Of a stretch of DNA of 64,000 nt, positions 1-11,799 are shown one piece after another; positions within the stretch are counted from its first letter, which is position 1; the number at the start of each line of letters is the position of its first letter. The notes under the pieces were generated by a model, which was not told the origin of the DNA, ran no database searches, and worked only from the letters and a program-made list of their open reading frames with translations. The DNA is from Hyphomonadaceae bacterium ML37 (GTDB taxonomy: Bacteria > Pseudomonadota > Alphaproteobacteria > Caulobacterales > Maricaulaceae). The position numbers and the translations under genes are program-made. The stretch spans positions 891,149-955,148 of the forward strand of contig CP091241.1 of assembly GCA_027627685.1 (NCBI GenBank). Direction: 5' to 3'.

Positions 1-2277
<2,277 letters not shown>

Positions 2278-2281
2278 GGTC

Positions 2282-5200
2282 CTATTCCGGCTCGCCCCAC
2301 CCGCCCCCGCCGGGGGTTTCGATCTCCAGAATATCGCCCGCTTCCACGTCGACGCGGAACAGGGCCGGCAGGGTCTCCACCGCTCCGCTTTGGCGGATCA
2401 GGCGCTGGGCGCCGGGCAGGGCCGGGTCGCCGCCCTTGAGGCCTGGCGGTGCGATGGTGCGCCTGCCGGACAGGAGCGCGGCCTCCATGGGTTCCAGGAA
2501 CTGGATACGGCGCAGCGTGCCGTCGCCGCCGCGCCAGCGTCCCGCGCCGCCCGAGCCGGGGCGCAGGCGGTGGGCCAGGATGCGCACGGGATAGCGCAAT
2601 TCCAGCACTTCCGGGTCGGTCATGCGTGAATTGGTCATGTGGGTGTGGACGCCCGACGCGCCGTCAAACCCTTGGCCATCGCTCAGCACGCCCGCCCCGG
2701 CGCCGCCGCAGATCGTCTCATAATACTGGCGCCGGTCATCGCCGAAGGTGAGATTGTTCATGGTGCCCTGGCTGGGCGCCAGGCGCCCCGTGGCGGCGAA
2801 GAGGGCGTCCACGATCAACTGGCTGGTCTCCACATTGCCCGCAACGACGGCGGCCGGCGGCTGCGGCGCGATCAGGCTGCCCTCGGGGATGATCAGCTTG
2901 ATGGGTTTCAGGCAGCCTTCATTGAGCGGGATCACGTCCTGTACGAGGCAGCGCAGCACATAGAGCACGGCGGCGCGGGCCACGGCGCTGGGGGCGTTGA
3001 AATTATCGCTCAGCTGGGCGCTGGTGCCGGTGAAATCGATCACCGCCTCGCGCGCCGCCCGGTCAACGCGGATGGCGACACGGATCACGCCGCCGCCATC
3101 CATGTGCATCTGCGCCTGACCATCTTCCAGCGCGCCGATCACCCGGCGTACGGCGCGTTCGGCATTGTCCTGCACATGGCCCATATAGGCGCGCACCTTG
3201 GCCAGACCCTCGCGCGCGACCATGTCAGTGAGCGCCCGCCCACCGGCGGCGCAGGCGGCGAGCTGGGCCTTGAGATCAGCGATATTCTGGTCGGGATTGC
3301 GCGCGGGATACTGTCCTGCGCCAAGCGCCGCGCGCACGCCGCTGGCGTCAAACTTTCCGTCTTTCAGGATCCGCACGGCGTCCAGCACCACGCCTTCTTC
3401 CTCGATCGAGCGGGAGAAGGGCGGCATGGAGCCCGGCGCGATCCCGCCCACATCGGCGTGATGGCCGCGCGCGGCCACGAAGAACAGGCGCGTCCCGTCC
3501 TCATCGCAAACCGGCTGGATGACGGTGATATCGGGCAGATGCGTGCCGCCATTCCACGGCGCGTTGAGGGCGATGGCGTCCCGGGGGCCGAGATCGGGAT
3601 GGGCGTCCAGCGCCGCACGCACGCTGGCCGACATGGAGCCCAGATGCACCGGCATGTGCGGCGCGTTGGCCACCAGGGCGCCGTCTGCGTCGAACACCGC
3701 GCAGGAGAAATCCAGGCGTTCCTTGATGTTCACAGAATGGGCCGTGCGTTCGAGCACGGCGCCCATCTGCTCGGCCACCGCCATGAAGCGCCGGTTGAAG
3801 AGTTCCAGCGTCACCGGGTCGGCTTGCGTCGTGTCATCACCGGGCCGGGCCGCAGCGTCCGCTTGCCGCGTGAGGACCAGCATGCCGTCTGAACTGCGCG
3901 CCGCGCTCCAGCCGGGATCGACCATAATGGTCTGGTGATCGTCCACGATCAGGGCGGGGCCGGTGATGGCGTGGCCGGGCGCGATGTCAGAGAGGCGATG
4001 CACCGGCGCCGCCTGCCAGCGCCCGCCATGATAGACATCCGCCTCGCCTGCCTGCACCAGCGGGCCGTCAGCCTGCGCCAGCTCTGCCGCCACCGCGTCG
4101 GCGCCCGGCGGTGCGCCTTCCGCTGCGGCGGCGGCCGATTCCAGGATCAGCGCGGCGTCAGCCTCCGGCGCAAAACCGAACAGGCGCCGGTGCGCCTCGC
4201 CAAAGGCGGCGCGGATATCGTCCTCGTCACCGGCTGGAACCGGGATCGCGGTGTCGGACCCGGCGGCCCGCAGGCGCAATTCAGTTCGCATACGAATGTT
4301 GTCGCCCCCCTGATCGGCGACGCTGGCGCGCGCCTGATCCGACAGCGTATCCAGCAAGCCCCTCGCGGCCTTGAGGCCCGCCGCGTCGAACGCCCGCTCC
4401 AGCCCCGCCTCGTGCAAGGCCCGGATGGGCGCGAGCCCGATGCCATAGGCGGACAACAGACCCGCCTGCAGGTGGATCAGCGCCGTGGTCATCCCAAGCG
4501 CATCTGCGACCAGACAGGCATGCTGCCCCCCGGCGCCGCCGAACGCGTTGAGGGCATAGCCACGCGGGTCCACGCCCTCGGCGGTGGTGATCTGGCGGAT
4601 CGCGCCGGCCATCGCTTCCACGGCCACTGCCAGGAAACCTTCCGCAGCCGCTTCGGGACTGGCCAGGCCCATGGCGTCAGCGAGTTTGGAGAGGGCGGCG
4701 CGGGCGGCGTCCGCGTCCAGGCCCTGATCCTGATCGGGGCCGAACACGCGCGGGAACCAGTCCGGCTGGATGCGGCCGAGCACCAGATTGGCGTCGGTCA
4801 CCGCCGCCGGTCCCCCGCGGCCATAGCAGGCCGGTCCCGGATCCGCCCCGGCGCTGTGCGGACCGACACGGGCGCGCTCGCCGTCAAAGCTCAGGATCGA
4901 TCCGCCGCCCGCCGCCACGGTGTGCACCGCCAGCATGGGCGCGCGCAGGACGCGGCCATCCAGGCGGGCGAGGTCGGTGCGGGCGTAATCGCCGCCATCA
5001 TGGCGCGACACGTCGGTGGAGGTGCCGCCCATGTCAAACCCGATGACCTTGTCGAACCCGGCGGCCTTGGCCGTCACCGCCATGCCCACCACCCCGCCGG
5101 CCGGGCCGGACAGGACGGCGTTGCGCGCCGCAAACATATTCGCATCCGAAAGACCACCGCCCGACTGCATGAAATAGAGCGGCGCGCCGTCGAGGCCTTT

Positions 5201-5884
5201 GGCCACGCGCGCCACATAATCCTGCAAAACGGGCTGGAGATAGGCGTCGATCACGGCGGTGGAGGCGCGCGGGATGAGGCGGATGAGCGGGCTGGCGGCG
5301 CTGGACAGCGTCACATGCTCAAAACCGGCCTCGCGGGCGAGCTCCGCGAGGCGTTGCTCCTGCTGGTCGTTCGCATATGAATTGATGAGCGCGATGGCCA
5401 CGGACTGGAACCCGTCAGCGCGGGCCTCTTCCAGAGCCGTGCGGGCGGCGGCCTCGTCCGGTTCATCGGCGATCTGGCCATTGGGCGTCATGCGCCCAGA
5501 AAGACCACACACGCGCGCCGCCAGCGGGGCGGGGCGGTCAATGCGCAGGGCGAAAATGTCCGGCCGGGTCTGGTCGGCGATGGTCAGCGCATCTTCAAAG
5601 CCCTCGGTCACCAGAAACAGCGTGCGCGCGCCCTTGAGCTCCAGCAGGGCGTTGGTGGCCACCGTGGTGCCCATCTTCACTGCCGACAGCGCGCCGGCCG
5701 GGATGGGCGCATCTGGGGCCAGACCTAGCGCGCGGCGCACACCCGCGCTGGCGGCGTCCTCATAGGCGGGCGACTGGGACAGAAGTTTGAAGGCCTCCAG
5801 ACGGCCATCGCCGTGGCGGGCGAGAATGTCGGTGAACGTGCCGCCCCGGTCGATCCAGATCTCCAGAGCCTTGGTCACGCGCAT
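2282..5884 (-). CDS. 5-oxoprolinase (ATP-hydrolysing), fused HyuA-HyuB type
   Basis: Predicted to hydrolyse 5-oxo-L-proline to glutamate with ATP, or a related hydantoin. The 1200 residues match the length of fused enzymes. The HyuA half starts with DRGGTFTD (about residue 12) and carries the phosphate-loop-like GFDMGGTSTDVSR near residue 283. The HyuB half starts around residue 688 (DPVTLELFNRRF). The first ATG directly abuts an AGGAG Shine-Dalgarno, leaving no spacing; the GTG two codons in (5878) has 6 nt spacing and is the likelier start. Substrate specificity cannot be fixed from sequence alone. It is convergent with metH. Confidence 0.92.
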   Translation of the reverse strand: MRVTKALEIWIDRGGTFTDILARHGDGRLEAFKLLSQSPAYEDAASAGVRRALGLAPDAPIPAGALSAVKMGTTVATNALLELKGARTLFLVTEGFEDALTIADQTRPDIFALRIDRPAPLAARVCGLSGRMTPNGQIADEPDEAAARTALEEARADGFQSVAIALINSYANDQQEQRLAELAREAGFEHVTLSSAASPLIRLIPRASTAVIDAYLQPVLQDYVARVAKGLDGAPLYFMQSGGGLSDANMFAARNAVLSGPAGGVVGMAVTAKAAGFDKVIGFDMGGTSTDVSRHDGGDYARTDLARLDGRVLRAPMLAVHTVAAGGGSILSFDGERARVGPHSAGADPGPACYGRGGPAAVTDANLVLGRIQPDWFPRVFGPDQDQGLDADAARAALSKLADAMGLASPEAAAEGFLAVAVEAMAGAIRQITTAEGVDPRGYALNAFGGAGGQHACLVADALGMTTALIHLQAGLLSAYGIGLAPIRALHEAGLERAFDAAGLKAARGLLDTLSDQARASVADQGGDNIRMRTELRLRAAGSDTAIPVPAGDEDDIRAAFGEAHRRLFGFAPEADAALILESAAAAAEGAPPGADAVAAELAQADGPLVQAGEADVYHGGRWQAAPVHRLSDIAPGHAITGPALIVDDHQTIMVDPGWSAARSSDGMLVLTRQADAAARPGDDTTQADPVTLELFNRRFMAVAEQMGAVLERTAHSVNIKERLDFSCAVFDADGALVANAPHMPVHLGSMSASVRAALDAHPDLGPRDAIALNAPWNGGTHLPDITVIQPVCDEDGTRLFFVAARGHHADVGGIAPGSMPPFSRSIEEEGVVLDAVRILKDGKFDASGVRAALGAGQYPARNPDQNIADLKAQLAACAAGGRALTDMVAREGLAKVRAYMGHVQDNAERAVRRVIGALEDGQAQMHMDGGGVIRVAIRVDRAAREAVIDFTGTSAQLSDNFNAPSAVARAAVLYVLRCLVQDVIPLNEGCLKPIKLIIPEGSLIAPQPPAAVVAGNVETSQLIVDALFAATGRLAPSQGTMNNLTFGDDRRQYYETICGGAGAGVLSDGQGFDGASGVHTHMTNSRMTDPEVLELRYPVRILAHRLRPGSGGAGRWRGGDGTLRRIQFLEPMEAALLSGRRTIAPPGLKGGDPALPGAQRLIRQSGAVETLPALFRVDVEAGDILEIETPGGGGWGEPE

Positions 5885-6075
5885 CTCCTGCGTCTATTGG
5901 GGGGAGGAGTTATGCAGCATAGCATGCGCAGTCCCGCAAGGTCGCTCACGAGGCGCTCACGGGGCGCCCACGGTCCCTGAGCGGCTTGACGCGACCCCAT
6001 CCGGGCGTCAATCAGGATGGCCGCGCACACCGGACGCATCGGGTGGCGCCTCTTTAAAGACCCCACGGACCCGCC

Positions 6076-6786
6076 ATGGAATTCTGGCGCAAGCTCGCCG
6101 CCCTTCTGACCGGATCGCAAGACCCGTTCGACTGCGCGGAGGAGGACTGCCCGCCGGGCCGGCGCGTAGATGATGCCGAGTTCGCCATGGCGCTGATCGG
6201 GCTGGGCGCCAAGATGGCCAAGGCCGATGGCGAGGTCAGCCGCGAGGAGGTGGCCGCCTTCGCCCAGGTGTTCCGTGCGCCGCCGGGCTTCGAGGCGCCG
6301 CTGGCGCGCGCGTTCGATCTGGCCAAGCAGACCACGCTGGGCTTTGACGGCTATGCAAGACGCCTCGCCCGCCGCTTCCAGCATCACCCGGCGGTGCTGG
6401 AGGATGTGCTGGACGGATTGTTCCACATCGCCAAGGCCGACGGGCGCGTGACCGCACAGGAGGAGGCGTATCTCGAAGCCGTGGCGGAGATTTTCGGCTT
6501 TGACGCCCACGGCTTCGAACGGATCAAATACACCCATATCGCCGCGCCCCATGATGACCCCTACGTGATCTTGGGCGTGAGCCGCGCCGCCAGCGACGCA
6601 GAGGTGAAGACCGCCTACCGCGCCATCGCCTCGCAAAACCATCCTGACCGCCTGATGGCGCGAGGCGCCCCGGCGGAGCTGCAGCGCATCGCGGTGGACA
6701 AGATGGCGGTCATCAATGCGGCCTATGACGCCGTGATGCAGGCGCGCGGCGTCCGCCCGCGACGGCTGGAGGCGCAGCCGGGGTGA
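6076..6786 (+). CDS. TerB/DjlA-like J-domain co-chaperone
   Basis: A 236-residue protein with an N-terminal TerB-like helical domain (about residues 35-150, acidic and Ala-rich) and a C-terminal J-domain. The J-domain contains DPYVILGV and the HPD tripeptide at residues 189-191, which stimulates DnaK ATPase in this family. The order TerB then J is that of DjlA, but the N-terminal membrane anchor of E. coli DjlA is absent, so this should be cytosolic. It stands alone between two convergent genes. Only a weak ribosome-binding site precedes the ATG. The DnaK partner and clients are inferred. Confidence 0.85.
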   Translation: MEFWRKLAALLTGSQDPFDCAEEDCPPGRRVDDAEFAMALIGLGAKMAKADGEVSREEVAAFAQVFRAPPGFEAPLARAFDLAKQTTLGFDGYARRLARRFQHHPAVLEDVLDGLFHIAKADGRVTAQEEAYLEAVAEIFGFDAHGFERIKYTHIAAPHDDPYVILGVSRAASDAEVKTAYRAIASQNHPDRLMARGAPAELQRIAVDKMAVINAAYDAVMQARGVRPRRLEAQPG

Positions 6787-6788
6787 CG

Positions 6789-6806
6789 GGGTCTGCCCGC
6801 AGACCC
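6789..6806. terminator. GC-rich hairpin between convergent genes
   Basis: GGGTCTGC and GCAGACCC form a perfect 8-bp stem with almost no loop between the J-domain gene and the clpA stop codon. There is no T-run on either side, so intrinsic termination is doubtful. Confidence 0.3.
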
Positions 6807-9157
6807 TACTCCACCGGCGCCTGCTCGGGCGCTTTCTTCGGCGTCTTCTTCGGCTTCGCGGCCTTCAGCCTGTCGGCGGGGATAATCTCGAAGTCGAGGC
6901 GCTCGGCGTCGGCCGGGTCGATATCGACCTTGACCACGCCGCCCTTTTTCAGCTGACCGAACAGGATCTCGTCAGCCAGGGGCTTCTTGATGTGCTCCTG
7001 GATGACGCGGCCCAGCGGACGGGCGCCGAAATTCTCGTCATAGCCCTTGCGCGCCAGCCAGAGCGTGGCGGCCTCAGACAGCTCGAACGTGACGCCGCGC
7101 TCGGCCAGCTGGGCTTCCAGCTGGAGCACGAATTTCTCCACGACGCGGCCGACCACTTCGGGCTTCAGGCCGGAGAAGGCGATGGTGGCGTCGAGGCGGT
7201 TGCGGAATTCCGGCGTGAACAGGCGTTCGATGGCCGCCGTGTCCTCGCCCTCGCGCTTGCCGCGCCCGAAGCCGATGGATTCCTTGGCCGCATCCGACGC
7301 GCCGGCATTGGTGGTCATGATCAGGATGATGTTGCGGCAGTCGATCTTCTTGCCGTTGGCGTCTGTCAGCTGGCCGTTATCCATCACCTGCAGGAGGATG
7401 TTAAAAATGTCCGGGTGGGCCTTCTCGATCTCGTCGAGCAGCAGCACCGAATGGGGGTGCTGGTCCACCGCGTCGGTCAGCTGGCCGCCCTGGTCATAGC
7501 CGACATAGCCCGGAGGCGCGCCGAGCAGGCGGCTCACCGTGTGGCGCTCCATGTATTCGCTCATGTCAAAGCGCAGCAGCTCCACTCCCAGCGAGGAGGC
7601 GAGCTGGCGGGCCACCTCGGTCTTGCCTACGCCCGTGGGTCCGGAGAACAGATAGCAGCCGATGGGCTTGTGCGGTTCGCGAAGGCCGGCGCGCGCCAGC
7701 TTGATGGCGCTGGCCAGCTTGGCGATAGCCTCGTCCTGACCGAACACCACCCGCTTGAGCGTGGCGTCGAGGTCCTTGAGGACCGTCTCGTCGGATTTCG
7801 ACACCGACTTGGCCGGGATGCGCGCGATCTTGGCGACCACGGCTTCCACGTCCTTGACCCCGATGGTCTTCTTCCGGCGGGACTGCGGCAGCAGGCGCAT
7901 TGAGGCCCCGGCCTCGTCGATCACGTCGATGGCTTTGTCGGGCAGCTTGCGGTCGCCGATATAGCGGTCGGACAGCTCCACGGCGGTTTTCAGCGCTTCA
8001 TTGGTGAAGCGGATATCGTGGAAATCCTCGAAATACGGGCGCAGGCCCTGCAGGATCTTGATGGAATCGGCCACGGACGGTTCGACCACATCAATCTTCT
8101 GGAAGCGGCGGGCGAGCGCGCGGTCTTTCTCGAAGTGCTGGCGGTATTCCTTGTAAGTGGTCGAGCCCATGCAGCGCAGGGAGCCTGACTGCAGCGCCGG
8201 CTTCAAAAGGTTGGACGCGTCCATCGCGCCGCCCGACGTGGCGCCGGCGCCGATGACGGTGTGAATCTCGTCGATGAACAGGATGGCGTGGGGGCGTTGC
8301 TCCAGCGCCTTGACCACCTGCTTGACGCGCTCTTCGAAGTCGCCGCGATAGCGCGTGCCCGCCAGCAGTGTGCCCATGTCGAGCGAATAGATGACGGCTT
8401 TTTCCAGCACATCAGGCACATCGTGCTCGATGATCTTGCGGGCCAAGCCTTCGGCGATGGCGGTTTTGCCCACGCCCGGATCGCCCACCAGAAGCGGGTT
8501 GTTCTTGCGGCGGCGGCACAGCACCTGGATGCAGCGCTCCACCTCGTGGTCGCGCCCGATCAGCGGGTCCACATCGCCGGCGCGGGCCTTGGCGTTGAGA
8601 TCGACGCAATACGCCGCCAGCGCATCATCCTTGTCCTTGTCGTCGGCCGCGGCGGGCGCGGCTTCGTCCTCGTCTTCATCGTCCGCGCCGCGGGCCGGGA
8701 GCGCCTCGCTGGCGCCGGGGCGCTTGGCAATGCCATGGGAGATGAAGTTGACCGCGTCGTACCGGGTCATGTCGCGCTCGGCCAGGAAATAGGCCGCATG
8801 GCTTTCGCGCTCGGCGAACAGGGCGACCAGGACATTGGCGCCGGTCACCTCGTCACGGCCGGAATTCTGCACATGGATCACGGCGCGCTGGATCACGCGC
8901 TGGAAACCGGCCGTCGGCTTGGCGTCCTCGCCGGTCTCGATCACCAGGCTCGCCAGCTCGCGCTCGACATAATCGAGAAGGGTCTCGCGCAGCTCATCCA
9001 CATCCACGTCGCAGGCGCGCATGACGGCGGCCGCGTCCTCATCCTCGCACAGGATCAGCAGCAAGTGCTCGAGCGTGGCGTACTCGTGCTTGCGCTCCTT
9101 GGCGGCGGCCAGGGCGCGGGTGAGGCTGTGCTCAAGGGCGGATGAAAATGAGGGCAA
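6806..9157 (-). CDS. clpA: ATP-dependent Clp protease ATP-binding subunit ClpA
   Basis: AAA+ unfoldase that feeds substrates to ClpP. The 783 residues contain a Clp_N double repeat (1-140), an acidic linker rich in Asp/Glu (about 150-175), D1 Walker A GDPGVGKT (about 225-232) with FIDEIH, D2 Walker A GPTGVGKT (about 505-512), and an IGF-type ClpP-docking loop (ESIGFGRGKRE). A Lys/Pro-rich tail follows D2. The start is a TTG: the AAAAGGA ribosome-binding site overlaps the end of clpS and sits about 8 nt before it, and no ATG offers the family N-terminus. It is 4 bp downstream of clpS and surely co-transcribed. Confidence 0.97.
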   Translation of the reverse strand: MPSFSSALEHSLTRALAAAKERKHEYATLEHLLLILCEDEDAAAVMRACDVDVDELRETLLDYVERELASLVIETGEDAKPTAGFQRVIQRAVIHVQNSGRDEVTGANVLVALFAERESHAAYFLAERDMTRYDAVNFISHGIAKRPGASEALPARGADDEDEDEAAPAAADDKDKDDALAAYCVDLNAKARAGDVDPLIGRDHEVERCIQVLCRRRKNNPLLVGDPGVGKTAIAEGLARKIIEHDVPDVLEKAVIYSLDMGTLLAGTRYRGDFEERVKQVVKALEQRPHAILFIDEIHTVIGAGATSGGAMDASNLLKPALQSGSLRCMGSTTYKEYRQHFEKDRALARRFQKIDVVEPSVADSIKILQGLRPYFEDFHDIRFTNEALKTAVELSDRYIGDRKLPDKAIDVIDEAGASMRLLPQSRRKKTIGVKDVEAVVAKIARIPAKSVSKSDETVLKDLDATLKRVVFGQDEAIAKLASAIKLARAGLREPHKPIGCYLFSGPTGVGKTEVARQLASSLGVELLRFDMSEYMERHTVSRLLGAPPGYVGYDQGGQLTDAVDQHPHSVLLLDEIEKAHPDIFNILLQVMDNGQLTDANGKKIDCRNIILIMTTNAGASDAAKESIGFGRGKREGEDTAAIERLFTPEFRNRLDATIAFSGLKPEVVGRVVEKFVLQLEAQLAERGVTFELSEAATLWLARKGYDENFGARPLGRVIQEHIKKPLADEILFGQLKKGGVVKVDIDPADAERLDFEIIPADRLKAAKPKKTPKKAPEQAPVE

Positions 9158-9161
9158 GCGC

Positions 9162-9491
9162 CTAATCCTTTTCCATGGTGCACTGCAGAGGGTGCTGCGA
9201 GCGCCGTGCGGCGTCCATCACCTGGGCTACTTTGGTCTCGGCCACTTCAAACGTAAACACGCCGCAGACCCCCACTCCATGTTGGTGCACATGGAGCATG
9301 ATGCGAGTCGCTTCCTCAGCGTTCTTGTGAAAAATCGTCATCAGAACGCCCACGACGAACTCCATCGGGGTGTAATCGTCGTTTAACAGCAGGACCTTGT
9401 ACATTGACGGGCGCTTAGTGCGCGTGCGCGTTTCGAGCGCGACGCCTGCGCCGCGTCCGGCGTCCTCGTCATCCTTGCGCCGTTCAGTCAT
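9162..9491 (-). CDS. clpS: ClpS adaptor (N-degron recognition)
   Basis: Adaptor that binds N-end-rule substrates and docks on the ClpA N-domain. The 109-residue protein carries the hallmark [13 protein letters not shown] and the [13 protein letters not shown] helix/strand. A disordered, charged N-terminus of about 30 residues precedes the core, as usual for ClpS. The ATG at 9491 has a GAGG at 9 nt; a GTG two codons earlier is possible but too close to the same site. It is the first gene of the clpS-clpA unit. Confidence 0.96.
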   Translation of the reverse strand: MTERRKDDEDAGRGAGVALETRTRTKRPSMYKVLLLNDDYTPMEFVVGVLMTIFHKNAEEATRIMLHVHQHGVGVCGVFTFEVAETKVAQVMDAARRSQHPLQCTMEKD

Positions 9492-9612
9492 GCCCACGGG
9501 CCTCGGGTCAGCGCTGACACAGTTTCCATACCCTGATTAGATAGGCATCCATGGCCGCGTGGGAAGCCCCTGTCTCAGCCAGCCGCGTGGATTGCAGCGC
9601 CCGGTTGGAGAT

Positions 9613-9643
9613 AAAAAAAGTCCGGCGCTTTGGGGCGCCGGAC
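9613..9643 (-). terminator. Rho-independent terminator of the phasin gene
   Basis: On the minus strand GTCCGGCGC pairs perfectly with GCGCCGGAC (9 bp, 6-nt loop) and is followed directly by seven T residues. It lies about 65 bp after the phasin stop codon. Confidence 0.9.
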
Positions 9644-9706
9644 CAGTCAGGGAGGATCCGTGGGCGCGCCCGGCAAGCCGCGCGCGCCGATGGGGTAGCG
9701 TCGCGT

Positions 9707-10354
9707 CTAGCGCTGCGACTGCATCAGCTCGACAGCCGCGGCGGCGCGGTCGTTGAGCGGCTTGAACGATTGCTTGACCAGGCCCGACATCAGCTCGGAC
9801 TGGCGGGTGATTTCGGCCAGATAGGCCTCCATCGCCGACTTGGCGTAGTCGGCCTGGACCTCGATGAGCTCCTGGACGGACTTGGCGCTGGCCATGGTTT
9901 TGGCCGCAGCGGCGGAGTCTTCCATCGACTTCTTGGCGTAGGCGACCGCGGCGGTGTTGATCTCTTCGATCGACTTGGCGGTGGTGGTGGCCGACGCGAT
10001 CATGGCGTCAACGGTGTCTTTCTGGAACGCAGTGAACTCGTTCAGCGCGTTCACGGACTTTTCAAAGCCGTCCTTGATTGCGTCGTTCGACGCGGCGGTG
10101 ACGGTTTCGAAGGCTTCCTTGGCGGGATCTTTTTTGGCGGCGGCGGCCATGGTGATGACTCCTGTCATTTTGCGGGGAGGCGAGGGCGCACGCGCAGCTT
10201 TGCCGGATGATGTCCGTGCGGTCGCGGGGCGGGCCTCGGTCTTGGGGGACAGCTGGACGGCGGCCGTATCGGGCGCGACATATCCGGACGCATCGGCGTT
10301 GCCGCCCGTCGTCTGGTCGATGGTCGTGCTCATTGTTCCGGTCTCGGTCGTCAT
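9707..10354 (-). CDS. Phasin family protein
   Basis: Phasins coat polyhydroxyalkanoate granules. The C-terminal ~145 residues are Ala/Lys-rich amphipathic helix with the phasin pattern (KDGFEKSVNALNEF, ELIEVQADYAKSAMEAYL). Two in-frame starts are credible. The upstream ATG (10354) has TGAGG at 5 nt and adds a Thr/Ala/Pro-rich, probably disordered 68-residue leader. The ATG at 10151 has an excellent AGGAG at 8 nt and gives a protein of about 147 residues beginning MAAAAKKDP. Both may be used. A strong terminator follows. No PHA synthase or depolymerase is nearby. Confidence 0.85.
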   Translation of the reverse strand: MTTETGTMSTTIDQTTGGNADASGYVAPDTAAVQLSPKTEARPATARTSSGKAARAPSPPRKMTGVITMAAAAKKDPAKEAFETVTAASNDAIKDGFEKSVNALNEFTAFQKDTVDAMIASATTTAKSIEEINTAAVAYAKKSMEDSAAAAKTMASAKSVQELIEVQADYAKSAMEAYLAEITRQSELMSGLVKQSFKPLNDRAAAAVELMQSQR

Positions 10355-10378
10355 GGCGTCCTCATTTTATCTCGCTCG

Positions 10379-10392
10379 GGGCGGATCCGCCC
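10379..10392. promoter_or_regulatory. 14-bp perfect palindrome upstream of phasin
   Basis: GGGCGGATCCGCCC lies 25-38 bp before the long phasin start, where an operator or a 5'UTR hairpin could sit. The function is unknown. Confidence 0.3.
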
Positions 10393-10445
10393 TTCGCAAG
10401 TGCAGCAAATCTCTCAAAACCGGCGACGCAAGTCAAGAAAAATGT

Positions 10446-10454
10446 TGCGCTGCA
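10446..10454. promoter_or_regulatory. Candidate PhaR-type operator (TGC-N3-GCA)
   Basis: TGCGCTGCA, inside TGTTGCGCTGCACA, resembles the TGC-N3/4-GCA core bound by PhaR repressors in front of phasin genes. It sits in the divergent region between the phasin and carboxypeptidase genes, about 90 bp before the phasin start. This rests on a short match only. Confidence 0.35.
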
Positions 10455-10518
10455 CAAAAGCCGAAGTGCGTCATGCGGTTAACGGCCCGGCAACAGCTCG
10501 GCGCCAGTGTGTCAGGCT

Positions 10519-11790
10519 ATGGCGCACGCACTCATTCGATGGATGGCTTCGGTTCTCGCCGTGCTGGCGTTCGCCAGCGCGGGGGCTGCGGCGCAGTCGG
10601 AACGCTACGCGGCCTTCGTGGCCGACATGGAAAGCGGCGAGGTGCTGCATGCGCGCAGGGCCGACGCCATGCGCTTTCCCGCCTCGCTGACCAAGATGAT
10701 GACGCTCTACATTCTGTTTGAAGCCGAGCGTGACGGGCGGGTTTCGCTGAGCGACGAGCTGGTTGTGTCGGCGGAAGCCGCGTCGCGTCCGGCCTCGAGG
10801 CTGGGGCTGGCTGAAGGCGCCACCATCGCGGTGGAAGATGCCGTGCGGGCGCTGATCATCGCCAGCGCCAATGATGTCGCCGTCGTGGTCGCCGAGCATC
10901 TGGGCGGCACAGAAACCGCCTTTGCGCAGGCCATGACCGAGCGCGCCCGCCGTCTGGGCCTCACCTCCACCACCTTCCGCAATGCCTCGGGCCTGCCCGA
11001 TCCGCTGCAGCGCACGACGGCGCGCGACATGGCGCGTCTTGCGTATGCCCTGCGCCGCGATTTTCCTGAGCGCTACGCCTATTTCTCCGAGACGCGCTTT
11101 GTCTGGAACGGCCGAACCATCAACAGCCACAACACGCTGGTCAACACCATGCCGGGCGTGGACGGACTGAAGACCGGCTATATCCGCGCGTCAGGATTCA
11201 ATGTGGCGCTGACGGCGCAGCGCGACGGGCGCCAGCTGGTGGCCATTATCATGGGCGGGGCTTCGCCTGCGGTGCGCGACGCCCATGCCAGAGAGCTGAT
11301 CGACGCAGCTTTCATCACGCTGGACGCGCGCGATCAGGGCCGGTTGCTCGCGACATTGGAGGCGCCGCGCCTCAACCCCATACGCGAACAGGAAATTCTG
11401 ACCGCCGAGCTGGCAGACATGCCCGCCCAGACCGCCCAGGGCTCCGCTGGCGCCGCCCCGCCCGTGCGGGTGACTTTGGCCGATGTGGACGAGCTGGCCG
11501 AGCCGGCGCGCGCCGCAGAGCCTGCGCTGGCGCTGCCGCGGGGCTGGTCCATTCAGGTTGGCGCCTATGGCTCTGAAGCGGCGGCGCGGGCGCGGCTGGA
11601 AACCGTGTCAGCATTGGGGATCAGCGATCTGGTGGCGCAGGCGCATCACGCCCCGGAGCCCTTGTTGCGCGGCGAGACCCGGCTGTGGCGCGCCCGGTTT
11701 GCGGGGCTGGACGCAGACATCGCCCGGGCGGCCTGCGCCCGGCTGCAGGCGCGCGGCGAGGCGTGTTTCACGGTGGCGCCGGACGCCTGA
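10519..11790 (+). CDS. D-alanyl-D-alanine carboxypeptidase (S11) with SPOR domain
   Basis: Periplasmic low-molecular-weight penicillin-binding protein that trims the terminal D-Ala of peptidoglycan stem peptides. A signal peptide (about residues 1-26, ending AAAQS) precedes the S11 domain with all three motifs: SLTK (Ser56, Lys59), SAN (116-118) and KTG (218-220). From about residue 341 a SPOR domain begins (GWSIQVGAYGSEAAARARLE), which binds denuded septal glycan. The protein therefore probably acts at division sites. An upstream GTG (10507) is an alternative start; neither has a strong ribosome-binding site. Confidence 0.93.
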   Translation: MAHALIRWMASVLAVLAFASAGAAAQSERYAAFVADMESGEVLHARRADAMRFPASLTKMMTLYILFEAERDGRVSLSDELVVSAEAASRPASRLGLAEGATIAVEDAVRALIIASANDVAVVVAEHLGGTETAFAQAMTERARRLGLTSTTFRNASGLPDPLQRTTARDMARLAYALRRDFPERYAYFSETRFVWNGRTINSHNTLVNTMPGVDGLKTGYIRASGFNVALTAQRDGRQLVAIIMGGASPAVRDAHARELIDAAFITLDARDQGRLLATLEAPRLNPIREQEILTAELADMPAQTAQGSAGAAPPVRVTLADVDELAEPARAAEPALALPRGWSIQVGAYGSEAAARARLETVSALGISDLVAQAHHAPEPLLRGETRLWRARFAGLDADIARAACARLQARGEACFTVAPDA

Positions 11791-11799
11791 AACGAGGCC

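Noticed and set aside
2639-3892. Long plus-strand open frame opposite the oxoprolinase gene
   Set aside because: The antisense strand of a GC-rich gene gives long frames. The minus-strand frame has clear HyuA/HyuB motifs over its whole length; this one has none.
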